From positions 21,956,501 through 22,020,500 of the forward strand of contig OY720097.1 in NCBI GenBank assembly GCA_963082875.1: 64,000 nt of DNA. Direction: 5' to 3'. The notes below the pieces were generated by a model. That model had not been told where the DNA came from and did not search any database. It saw nothing but the letters and a program-made list of their open reading frames with translations. Made by a program: the position numbers and the translations under genes. Numbering within the stretch: position 1 is the first letter of the stretch; each line of letters opens with the position of its first letter. This document shows, piece by piece, positions 1-13,000 of this stretch. The DNA is from Corella eumyota. Taxonomy: Eukaryota; Chordata; Ascidiacea; Phlebobranchia; Corellidae.

Positions 1-394
1 TATATAAAAGTGCTGTAACTTTTGTTCTAGTTGATATTTTTGAAAAATGTTTTATCTTGAATGTTAGTTAGGCCAAAACGAAATAAATAAAATGATTATT
101 TTTCATTTTTAGGTTTTGTCCAAAATTTAATAAAAGTGTCATAACTTTTATATATATTAATAATTTTCAAAACTATTTCAAGAATATAAAATTTAGACCC
201 CTGCACGCTGACTGATAAGTTCAAAATATGATTTAAAAATTTTGATTTTTTTCCAAAAAAAGTTTATCTCAATATTAATATGCAGATGACGTCACGCTAC
301 CTTATATGGCGCATATATAAAAGTGCTGTAACTTTTGTTCTAGTTGATATTTTTGAAAAATGTTTTATCTTGAATGTTAGTTAGGCCAAAACGA

Positions 395-404
395 AATAAA
401 TAAA
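395..404 (+). terminator. Representative poly(A) signals of a type A monomer
   Basis: Two overlapping AATAAA hexamers lie about 85 bp downstream of the TATA box of the same monomer, followed by a T/G-rich stretch (TTTTCATTTTCGGGTTTTG). The arrangement is repeated in most monomers; type B has one AATAAA. If the TATA box were used, a transcript could be polyadenylated within about 100 nt. This is an inference from motif order only. Confidence 0.4.
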
Positions 405-599
405 ATGATTATTTTTCATTTTCGGGTTTTGACCAAAATTTCATAAAAGTGTCATAACTTTTATATATATTAATAATTTTTAAAACTTTTTCAAGAATAT
501 AAATTTTAGACCCCTGCACGCTGACTGATAAGTTCAAAATATGATTTAAAAATTTTGATTTTTTTCCAAAAAAAGTTTATCTCAATATTAATATGCAGA

Positions 600-636
600 T
601 GACGTCACGCTACCTTATATGGCGCATATATAAAAG
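600..636 (+). promoter_or_regulatory. Representative CRE-CArG-TATA module of the satellite
   Basis: One example of the block found in nearly every monomer. The perfect palindromic CRE TGACGTCA is at 600-607, the perfect CArG box CCTTATATGG at 613-622, and the TATA box TATATAAAAG at 627-636. Known binders are CREB/ATF factors, serum response factor and TBP. The compact order resembles an inducible core promoter repeated about 65 times. Exceptions are rare: GACTTCAC replaces the CRE core near 18,755 and 20,320, TATCTAAAAG replaces the TATA box near 4,697 and 6,262, and CATATAAAAAAG occurs near 9,703. Whether transcription starts here is not known from the sequence. Confidence 0.75.
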
Positions 637-3600
637 TGCTGTAACTTTTGTTTTAGTTGATATTTTTGAAAAATGTTTTATCTTGAATGTTAGTAAGGCC
701 AAAACTAATCAAATAAAATGTTTATTTTTCAGTTTCGGGTTTTGTCCAAAATTTAATAAAATTGTCATAACTTTTATATATATTAATAATTTTCAAAAAT
801 ATTTTGGAAATATGGTTTTTAGACTACTATGCGTTTACTGACAAGTTCAAAATTTGATTTAAAAACTTTGATTTTTTTCTAAAAAAAGTTTATCTCAATA
901 TTAATATGCAGATGACGTCACGCTACCTTATATGGCGCATATATAAAAGTGCTGTAACTTTTGTTCTAGTTGATATTTTTGAAAAATGTTTTATCTTGAA
1001 TGTTAGTTAGACCAAAACGAAATAAATAAAATGATTATTTTTCATTTTCGGGTTTTGACCAAAATTTCATAAAAGTGTCATAACTTTTATATATATTAAT
1101 AATTTTCAAAACTTTTTCAAGAATATAAATTTTAGACCCCTGCACGCTGACTGATAAGTTCAAAATATGATTTAAAAATTTTGATTTTTTTCCAAAAAAA
1201 GTTTATCTCAATATTAATATGCAGATGACGTCACGCTACCTTATATGGCGCATATATAAAAGTGCTGTAACTTTTGTTTTAGTTGATATTTTTGAAAAAT
1301 GTTTTATCTTGAATGTTAGTAAGGCAAAAACTAATCAAACAAAATGTTTATTTTTCAGTTTCGGGTTTTGTCCAAAATTTAATAAAATTGTCATAACTTT
1401 TATATATATTAATAATTTTCAAAAATATTTTGGAAATATGGTTTTTAGACTACTATGCGTTTACTGACAAGTTCAAAATTTGATTTAAAAACTTTGATTT
1501 TTTTCTAAAAAAAGTTTATCTCAATATTAATATGCAGATGACGTCACGCTACCTTATATGGCGCATATATAAAAGTGCTGTAACTTTTGTTCTAGTTGAT
1601 ATTTTTGAAAAATGTTTTATCTTGAATGTTAGTTAGGCCAAAACGAAATAAATGAAATGATTATTTTTCTTTTTCGGGTTTTGACCAAAATTTCATAAAA
1701 GTGTCATAACTTTTATATATATTAATAATTTTCAAAACTATTTCAAGAATATAAATTTTAGACCCCTGCACGCTGACTGATAAGTTCAAAATATGATTTA
1801 AAAATTTTGATTTTTTTCCAAAAAAAGTTTATCTCAATATTAATATGCAGTTGACGTCACGCTACCTTATATGGCGCATATATAAAAGTGCTGTAACTTT
1901 TGTTTTAGTTGATATTTTTGAAAAATGTTTTATCTTGAATGTTAGTAAGGCCAAAACTAATCAAATAAAATGTTTATTTTTCAGTTTCGGGTTTTGTCCA
2001 AAATTTAATAAAAGTGTCATAACTTTTATATATATTAATAATTTTCAAAAATATTTTGGAAATATGGTTTTTAGACTACTATGCGTTTACTGACAAGTTC
2101 AAAATTTGATTTAAAATCTTTGATTTTTTTCCAAAAAAAGTTTATCTCAATATTAATATGCAGATGACGTCACGCTACTTTATATGGCGCATATATAAAA
2201 GTGCTGTAACTTTGGTTCTAGTTGATATTTTTGAAAAATGTTTTATCTTGAATGTTAGTAAGGCCAAAACTAATCAAATAAAATGTTTATTTTTCAGTTT
2301 CGGGTTTTGTCCAAAATTTAATAAAATTGTCATAACTTTTATATATATTAATAATTTTCAAAAATATTTTGGAAATATGGTTTTTAGACTACTATGCGTT
2401 TACTGACAAGTTCAAAATTTGATTTAAAAACTTTGATTTTTTTCCAAAAAAAGTTTATCTCAATATTAATATGCAGATGACGTCACGCTACCTTATATGG
2501 CGCATATATAAAAGTGCTGTAACTTTTGTTCTAGTTGATATTTTTGAAAAATGTTTTATCTTGAGTGTTAGTTAGGCCAAAACGAAATAAATAAAATGAT
2601 TATTTTTCATATTCGAGTTTTGACCAAAATTTCATAAAAGTGTCATAACTTTTATATATATTAATAATTTTCAAAACTTTTTCAAGAATATAAATTTTAG
2701 ACCCCTGCACGCTGACTGATAAGTTCAAAATATGATTTAAAAATTTTGATTTTTTTCCAAAAAAAGTTTATCTCAATATTAATATGCAGATGACGTCACG
2801 CTACCTTATATGGCGCATATATAAAAGTGCTGTAACTTTTGTTTTAGTTGATATTTTTGAAAAATGTTTTATCTTGAATGTTAGTAAGGCCAAAACTAAT
2901 CAAATAAAATGTTTATTTTTCAGTTTCGGGTTTTGTCAAAATTTAATAAAAGTGTCATAACTTTTATATATATTAATAATTTTTAAAACTTTTTCAAGAA
3001 TATAAATTTTAGACCCCTGCACGCTGACTGATAAGTTCAAAATATGATTTAAAAACTTTGATTTTTTTCCAAAAAAAGTTTATCTCAATATTAATATGCA
3101 GATGACGTCACGCTACCTTATATGGCGCATATATAAAAGTGCTGTAACTTTTGTTTTAGTTGATATTTTTGAAAAATGTTTTATCTTGAATGTTAGTAAG
3201 GCCAAAACTAATCAAATAAAATGTTTATTTTTCAGTTTCGGGTTTTGTCCAAAATTTAATAAAATTGTCATAACTTTTATATATATTAATAATTTTCAAA
3301 AATATTTTGGAAATATGGTTTTTAGACTACTATGCGTTTACTGACAAGTTCAAAATTTGATTTAAAAACTTTGATTTTTTTCCAAAAAAAGTTTATCTCA
3401 ATATTAATATGCAGATGACGTCACGCTACCTTATATGGCGCATATATAAAAGTGCTGTAACTTTTGTTCTAGTTGATATTTTTGAAAAATGTTTTATCTT
3501 GAATGTTAGTTAGACCAAAACGAAATAAATAAAATGATTATTTTTCATTTTTAGGTTTTGTCCAAAATTTAATAAAAGTGTCATAACTTTTATATATATT

Positions 3601-6600
3601 AATAATTTTCAAAACTATTTCAAGAATATAAATTTTAGACCCCTGCACGCTGACTGATAAGTTCAAAATATGATTTAAAAATTTTGATTTTTTTCCAAAA
3701 AAAGTTTATCTCAATATTAATATGCAGATGACGTCACGCTACCTTATATGGCGCATATATAAAAGTGCTGTAATTTTTGTTCTAGTTGATATTTTTGAAA
3801 AATGTTTTATCTTGAATGTTAGTTAGGCCAAAACGAAATAAATAAAATGATTATTTTTCATTTTCGGGTTTTGACCAAAATTTCATAAAAGTGTCATAAC
3901 TTTTATATATATTAATAATTTTCAAAACTATTTCAAGAATATAAATTTTAGACCCCTGCACGCTGACTGATAAGTTCAAAATATGATTTAAAAATTTTGA
4001 TTTTTTTCCAAAAAAAGTTTATCTCAATATTAATATGCAGTTGACGTCACGCTACCTTATATGGCGCATATATAAAAGTGCTGTAACTTTTGTTCTAGTT
4101 GATATTTTTGAAAAATGTTTTATTTTGAATGTTAGTTAGGCCAAAACAAAATAAATAAAATGATTATTTTTCATTTTCGTGTTTTGACCAAAATTTCATA
4201 AAAGTGTCATAACTTTTATATATATTAATAATTTTCAAAACTTTTTCAAGAATATAAATTTTAGACCCCTGCACGCTGACTGATAAGTTCAAAATATGAT
4301 TTAAAAATTTTGATTTTTTTCCAAAAAAAGTTTATCTCAATATTAATATGCAGATGACGTCACGCTACCTTATATGGCGCATATATAAAAGTGCTGTAAC
4401 TTTTGTTCTAGTTGATATTTTTGAAAAATGTTTTATCTTGAATGTTAGTTAGGCCAAAACGAAATAAATAAAATGATTATTTTTCATTTTTAGGTTTTGT
4501 CCAAAATTTAATAAAAGTGTCATAACTTTTATATATATTAATAATTTTCAAAACTATTTCAAGAATATAAATTTTAGACCCCTGCACGCTGACTGATAAG
4601 TTCAAAATATGATTTAAAAATTTTGATTTTTTTCCAAAAAAAGTTTATCTCAATATTAATATGCAGATGACGTCACGCTACCTTATATGGCGCATATCTA
4701 AAAGTGCTGTAACTTTTGTTCTAGTTGATATTTTTGAAAAATGTTTTATCTTGAATGTTAGTTAGGCCAAAACGAAATAAATAAAATGATTATTTTTCAT
4801 TTTTGGGTTTTGACCAAAATTTCATAAAAGTGTCATAACTTTTATATATATTAATAATTTTTAAAACTTTTTCAAGAATATAAATTTTAGACCCCTGCAC
4901 GCTGACTGATAAGTTCAAAATATGATTTAAAAATTTTAATTTTTTTCCAAAAAGAGTTTATCTCAATATTATTATGCAGATGACGTCACGCTACCTTATA
5001 TGGCGCATATATAAAAGTGCTGTAACTCTTGTTTTAGTTGATATTTTTGAAAAATGTTTTATCTTGAATGTTAGTAAGGCCAAAACTAATCAAATAAAAT
5101 GTTTATTTTTCAGTTTCGGGTTTTGTCCAAAATTTAATAAAATTGTCATAACTTTTATATATATTAATAATTTTCAAAAATATTTTAGAAATATGGTTTT
5201 TAGACTACTATGCGTTTACTGACAAGTTCAAAATTTGATTTAAAAACTTTGATTTTTTTCCAAAAAAAGTTTATCTCAATATTAATATGCAGATGACGTC
5301 ACGCTACCTTATATGGCGCATATATAAAAGTGCTGTAACTTTTGTTCTAGTTGATATTTTTGAAAAATGTTTTATCTTGAGTGTTAGTTAGGCCAAAACG
5401 AAATAAATAAAATGATTATTTTTCATTTTCGGGTTTTGACCAAAATTTCATAAAAGTGTCATAACTTTTATATATATTAATAATTTTCAAAACTATTTCA
5501 AGAATATAAATTTTAGACCCCTGCACGCTGACTGATAAGTTCAAAATATGATTTAAAAATTTTGATTTTTTTCCAAAAAAAGTTTATCTCAATATTAATA
5601 TGCAGTTGACGTCACGCTACCTTATATGGCGCATATATAAAAGTGCTGTAACTTTTGTTCTAGTTGATATTTTTGAAAAATGTTTTATTTTGAATGTTAG
5701 TTAGGCCAAAACAAAATAAATAAAATGATTATTTTTCATTTTCGTGTTTTGACCAAAATTTCATAAAAGTGTCATAACTTTTATATATATTAATAATTTT
5801 CAAAACTTTTTCAAGAATATAAATTTTAGACCCCTGCACGCTGACTGATAAGGTCAAAATATGATTTAAAAATTTTGATTTTTTTCCAAAAAAAGTTTAT
5901 CTCAATATTAATATGCAGATGACGTCACGCTACCTTATATGGCGCATATATAAAAGTGCTGTAACTTTTGTTCTAGTTGATATTTTTGAAAAATGTTTTA
6001 TCTTGAATGTTAGTTAGGCCAAAACGAAATAAATAAAATAATTATTTTTCATTTTTAGGTTTTGTCCAAAATTTAATAAAAGTGTCATAACTTTTATATA
6101 TATTAATAATTTTCAAAACTATTTCAAGAATATAAATTTTAGACCCCTGCACGCTGACTGATAAGTTCAAAATATGATTTAAAAATTTTGATTTTTTTCC
6201 AAAAAAAGTTTATCTCAATATTAATATGCAGATGACGTCACGCTACCTTATATGGCGCATATCTAAAAGTGCTGTAACTTTTGTTCTAGTTGATATTTTT
6301 GAAAAATGTTTTATCTTGAATGTTAGTTAGGCCAAAACGAAATAAATAAAATGATTATTTTTCATTTTTGGGTTTTGACCAAAATTTCATAAAAGTGTCA
6401 TAACTTTTATATATATTAATAATTTTTAAAACTTTTTCAAGAATATAAATTTTAGACCCCTGCACGCTGACTGATAAGTTCAAAATATGATTTAAAAATT
6501 TTAATTTTTTTCCAAAAAGAGTTTATCTCAATATTATTATGCAGATGACGTCACGCTACCTTATATGGCGCATATATAAAAGTGCTGTAACTCTTGTTTT

Positions 6601-9600
6601 AGTTGATATTTTTGAAAAATGTTTTATCTTGAATGTTAGTAAGGCCAAAACTAATCAAATAAAATGTTTATTTTTCAGTTTCGGGTTTTGTCCAAAATTT
6701 AATAAAATTGTCATAACTTTTATATATATTAATAATTTTCAAAAATATTTTGGAAATATGGTTTTTAGACTACTATGCGTTTACTGACAAGTTCAAAATT
6801 TGATTTAAAAACTTTGATTTTTTTCCAAAAAAAGTTTATCTCAATATTAATATGCAGATGACGTCACGCTACCTTATATGGCGCATATATAAAAGTGCTG
6901 TAACTTTTGTTCTAGTTGATATTTTTGAAAAATGTTTTATCTTGAGTGTTAGTTAGGCCAAAACGAAATAAATAAAATGATTATTTTTCATTTTCGGGTT
7001 TTGACCAAAATTTCATAAAAGTGTCATAACTTTTATATATATTAATAATTTTCAAAACTTTTTCAAAAATATAAATTTTAGACCCCTGCACGCTGACTGA
7101 TAAGTTCAAAATATGATTTAAAAATTTTGATTTTTTTCCAAAAAAAGTTTATCTCAATATTAATATGCAGATGACGTCACGCTACCTTATATGGCGCATA
7201 TATAAAAGTGCTGTAACTTTTGTTTTAGTTGATATTTTTGAAAAATGTTTTATCTTGAATGTTAGTAAGGCCAAAACTAATCAAATAAAATGTTTATTTT
7301 TCAGTTTCGGGTTTTGTCCAAAATTTAATAAAAGTGTCATAACTTTTATATATATTAATAATTTTCAAAATTATTTCAAGAATATAAATTTTAGACCCCT
7401 GCACGCTGACTGATAAGTTTAAAATATGATTTAAAAACTTTGATTATTTTCCAAAAAAAGTTTATCTAAATATTAATATGCAGATGACGTCACGCTACCT
7501 TATATGGCGCATATATAAAAGTGCTGTAACTTTTGTTCTAGTTGATATTTTTGAAAAATGTTTTATCTTGAATGTTAGTTAGGCCAAAACGAAATAAATA
7601 AAATGATTATTTTTCATTTTTAGGTTTTGTCCAAAATTTTATAAAAGTGTCATAACTTTTATATATATTAATAATTTTCAAAACTATTTCAAGAATATAA
7701 ATTTTAGACCCCTGCACGCTGACTGATAAGTTCAAAATATGATTTAAAAACTTTGATTTTTTTCCAAAAAAAGTTTATCTCAATATTAATATGCAGATGA
7801 CGTCACGCTACCTTATATGGCGCATATATAAAAGTGTTGTAACTTTTGTTTTAGTTGATATTTTTGAAAAATGTTTTATCTTGAATGTTAGTAAGGCCAA
7901 AACTAATCAAATAAAATGTTTATTTTTCAGTTTCGGGTTTTGTCCAAAATTTAATAAAATTGTCATAACTTTTATATATATTAATAATTTTCAAAAATAT
8001 TTTGGAAATATGGTTTTTAGACTACTATTCGTTTACTGACAAGTTCAAAATTTGATTTAAAAACTTTGATTTTTTTCCAAAAAAAGTTTATCTCAATATT
8101 AATATGCAGATGACGTCACGCTACCTTATATGGCGCATATATAAAAGTGCTGTAACTTTTGTTCTAGTTGATATTTTTGAAAAATGTTTTATCTTGAATG
8201 TTAGTTAGGCCAAAACGAAATAAATAAAATGATTATTTTTCATTTTTAGGTTTTGTCCAAAATTTAATAAAAGTGTCATAACTTTTATATATATTAATAA
8301 TTTTCAAAACTATTTCAAGAATATAAATTTTAGACCCCTGCACGCTGACTGATAAGTTCAAAATATGATTTAAAAATTTTGATTTTTTTCCAAAAAAAGT
8401 TTATCTCAATATTAATATGCAGATGACGTCACGCTACCTTATATGGCGCATATATAAAAGTGCTGTAACTTTTGTTCTAGTTGATATTTTTGAAAAATGT
8501 TTTATCTTGAATGTTAGTTAGGCCAAAACGAAATAAATAAAATGATTATTTTTCATTTTCGGGTTTTGACCAAAATTTCATAAAAGTGTCATAACTTTTA
8601 TATATATTAATAATTTTTAAAACTTTTTCAAGAATATAAATTTTAGACCCCTGCACGCTGACTGATAAGTTCAAAATATGATTTAAAAATTTTGATTTTT
8701 TTCCAAAAAAAGTTTATCTCAATATTAATATGCAGATGACGTCACGCTACCTTATATGGCGCATATATAAAAGTGCTGTAACTTTTGTTTTAGTTGATAT
8801 TTTTGAAAAATGTTTTATCTTGAATGTTAGTAAGGCCAAAACTAATCAAATAAAATGTTTATTTTTCAGTTTCGGGTTTTGTCCAAAATTTAATAAAATT
8901 GTCATAACTTTTATATATATTAATAATTTTCAAAAATATTTTGGAAATATGGTTTTTAGACTACTATGCGTTTACTGACAAGTTCAAAATTTGATTTAAA
9001 AACTTTGATTTTTTTCTAAAAAAAGTTTATCTCAATATTAATATGCAGATGACGTCACGCTACCTTATATGGCGCATATATAAAAGTGCTGTAACTTTTG
9101 TTCTAGTTGATATTTTTGAAAAATGTTTTATCTTGAATGTTAGTTAGGCCAAAACAAAATAAATAAAATGATTATTTTTCATTTTCGGGTTTTGACCAAA
9201 ATTTCATAAAAGTGTCATAACTTTTATATATATTAATAATTTTTAAAACTTTTTCAAGAATATAAATTTTAGACCCCTGCACGCTGACTGATAAGTTCAA
9301 AATATGATTTAAAAATTTTGATTTTTTTCCAAAAAAAGTTTATCTCAATATTAATATGCAGATGACGTCACGCTACCTTATATGGCGCATATATAAAAGT
9401 GCTGTAACTTTTGTTTTAGTTGATATTTTTGAAAAATGTTTTATCTTGAATGTTAGTAAGGCCAAAACTAATCAAATAAAATGTTTATTTTTCAGTTTCG
9501 GGTTTTGTCCAAAATTTAATAAAATTGTCATAACTTTTATATATATTAATAATTTTCAAAAATATTTTGGAAATATGGTTTTTAGACTACTATGCGTTTA

Positions 9601-10015
9601 CTGACAAGTTCAAAATTTGATTTAAAAACTTTGATTTTTTTCTAAAAAAAGTTTATCTCAATATTAATATGCAGATGACGTCACGCTACCTTATATGGCG
9701 CATATAAAAAAGTGCTGTAACTTTTGTTCTAGTTGATATTTTTGAAAAATGTTTTATCTTGAATGTTAGTTAGGCCAAAACGAAATAAATAAAATGATTA
9801 TTTTTCTTTTTCAGGTTTTGACCAAAATTTCATAAAAGTGTCATAACTTTTATATATATCAATAATTTTCAAAACTATTTCAAGAATATAAATTTTAGAC
9901 CCCTGCACGCTGACTGATAAGTTCAAAATATGATTTAAAAATTTAGATTTTTTTTCAAAAAAAGTTTATTTCAATATTAATATGCAGATGACGTCACGCT
10001 ACCTTATATAGCGCA

Positions 10016-13000
10016 TATATAAAAGTGCTGTAACTTTTGTTCTAGTTGATATTTTTGAAAAATGTTTTATCTTGAATGTTAGTTAGGCCAAAACGAAATA
10101 AATAAAATGATTATTTTTCATTTTTAGGTTTTGTCCAAAATTTAATAAAAGTGTCATAACTTTTATATATATTAATAATTTTCAAAACTATTTCAAGAAT
10201 ATAAAATTTAGACCCCTGCACGCTGACTGATAAGTTCAAAATATGATTTAAAAATTTTGATTTTTTTCCAAAAAAAGTTTATCTCAATATTAATATGCAG
10301 ATGACGTCACGCTACCTTATATGGCGCATATATAAAAGTGCTGTAACTTTTGTTCTAGTTGATATTTTTGAAAAATGTTTTATCTTGAATGTTAGTTAGG
10401 CCAAAACGAAATAAATAAAATGATTATTTTTCATTTTCGGGTTTTGACCAAAATTTCATAAAAGTGTCATAACTTTTATATATATTAATAATTTTTAAAA
10501 CTTTTTCAAGAATATAAATTTTAGACCCCTGCACGCTGACTGATAAGTTCAAAATATGATTTAAAAATTTTGATTTTTTTCCAAAAAAAGTTTATCTCAA
10601 TATTAATATGCAGATGACGTCACGCTACCTTATATGGCGCATATATAAAAGTGCTGTAACTTTTGTTTTAGTTGATATTTTTGAAAAATGTTTTATCTTG
10701 AATGTTAGTAAGGCCAAAACTAATCAAATAAAATGTTTATTTTTCAGTTTCGGGTTTTGTCCAAAATTTAATAAAATTGTCATAACTTTTATATATATTA
10801 ATAATTTTCAAAAATATTTTGGAAATATGGTTTTTAGACTACTATGCGTTTACTGACAAGTTCAAAATTTGATTTAAAAACTTTGATTTTTTTCTAAAAA
10901 AAGTTTATCTCAATATTAATATGCAGATGACGTCACGCTACCTTATATGGCGCATATATAAAAGTGCTGTAACTTTTGTTCTAGTTGATATTTTTGAAAA
11001 ATGTTTTATCTTGAATGTTAGTTAGACCAAAACGAAATAAATAAAATGATTATTTTTCATTTTCGGGTTTTGACCAAAATTTCATAAAAGTGTCATAACT
11101 TTTATATATATTAATAATTTTCAAAACTTTTTCAAGAATATAAATTTTAGACCCCTGCACGCTGACTGATAAGTTCAAAATATGATTTAAAAATTTTGAT
11201 TTTTTTCCAAAAAAAGTTTATCTCAATATTAATATGCAGATGACGTCACGCTACCTTATATGGCGCATATATAAAAGTGCTGTAACTTTTGTTTTAGTTG
11301 ATATTTTTGAAAAATGTTTTATCTTGAATGTTAGTAAGGCCAAAACTAATCAAACAAAATGTTTATTTTTCAGTTTCGGGTTTTGTCCAAAATTTAATAA
11401 AATTGTCATAACTTTTATATATATTAATAATTTTCAAAAATATTTTGGAAATATGGTTTTTAGACTACTATGCGTTTACTGACAAGTTCAAAATTTGATT
11501 TAAAAACTTTGATTTTTTTCTAAAAAAAGTTTATCTCAATATTAATATGCAGATGACGTCACGCTACCTTATATGGCGCATATATAAAAGTGCTGTAACT
11601 TTTGTTCTAGTTGATATTTTTGAAAAATGTTTTATCTTGAATGTTAGTTAGGCCAAAACGAAATAAATGAAATGATTATTTTTCTTTTTCGGGTTTTGAC
11701 CAAAATTTCATAAAAGTGTCATAACTTTTATATATATTAATAATTTTCAAAACTATTTCAAGAATATAAATTTTAGACCCCTGCACGCTGACTGATAAGT
11801 TCAAAATATGATTTAAAAATTTTGATTTTTTTCCAAAAAAAGTTTATCTCAATATTAATATGCAGTTGACGTCACGCTACCTTATATGGCGCATATATAA
11901 AAGTGCTGTAACTTTTGTTTTAGTTGATATTTTTGAAAAATGTTTTATCTTGAATGTTAGTAAGGCCAAAACTAATCAAATAAAATGTTTATTTTTCAGT
12001 TTCGGGTTTTGTCCAAAATTTAATAAAAGTGTCATAACTTTTATATATATTAATAATTTTCAAAAATATTTTGGAAATATGGTTTTTAGACTACTATGCG
12101 TTTACTGACAAGTTCAAAATTTGATTTAAAATCTTTGATTTTTTTCCAAAAAAAGTTTATCTCAATATTAATATGCAGATGACGTCACGCTACTTTATAT
12201 GGCGCATATATAAAAGTGCTGTAACTTTGGTTCTAGTTGATATTTTTGAAAAATGTTTTATCTTGAATGTTAGTAAGGCCAAAACTAATCAAATAAAATG
12301 TTTATTTTTCAGTTTCGGGTTTTGTCCAAAATTTAATAAAATTGTCATAACTTTTATATATATTAATAATTTTCAAAAATATTTTGGAAATATGGTTTTT
12401 AGACTACTATGCGTTTACTGACAAGTTCAAAATTTGATTTAAAAACTTTGATTTTTTTCCAAAAAAAGTTTATCTCAATATTAATATGCAGATGACGTCA
12501 CGCTACCTTATATGGCGCATATATAAAAGTGCTGTAACTTTTGTTCTAGTTGATATTTTTGAAAAATGTTTTATCTTGAGTGTTAGTTAGGCCAAAACGA
12601 AATAAATAAAATGATTATTTTTCATATTCGAGTTTTGACCAAAATTTCATAAAAGTGTCATAACTTTTATATATATTAATAATTTTCAAAACTTTTTCAA
12701 GAATATAAATTTTAGACCCCTGCACGCTGACTGATAAGTTCAAAATATGATTTAAAAATTTTGATTTTTTTCCAAAAAAAGTTTATCTCAATATTAATAT
12801 GCAGATGACGTCACGCTACCTTATATGGCGCATATATAAAAGTGCTGTAACTTTTGTTTTAGTTGATATTTTTGAAAAATGTTTTATCTTGAATGTTAGT
12901 AAGGCCAAAACTAATCAAATAAAATGTTTATTTTTCAGTTTCGGGTTTTGTCAAAATTTAATAAAAGTGTCATAACTTTTATATATATTAATAATTTTTA

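Larger units (their letters stand above)
1..8068 (+). repeat. Higher-order repeat copy 1 (offset 10,015 bp)
   Basis: This stretch matches 10,016-18,083 almost base for base at a constant offset of 10,015 bp (32 monomers). Rare variants are shared at matching places, such as ATGCAGTTGACGTCAC near 1,846 and 11,861, TTCATATTCGAG near 2,606 and 12,621, and TTATTATGCAG near 4,970 and 14,985. At least one difference exists (GGCAAAAA near 1,323 against GGCCAAAA near 11,338). The match stops near 8,068/18,083, where GATTTTTTTCC becomes GTTTTTTTTCC. The left boundary is outside the window. Confidence 0.9.

Noticed and set aside
720-735. TTTATTTTTCAG in type B monomers as a splice or trans-splice acceptor
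   Set aside because: It fits the acceptor pattern, but there is no paired exon or coding sequence after it, and type A monomers have CAT in place of CAG. T-rich DNA gives such strings often.
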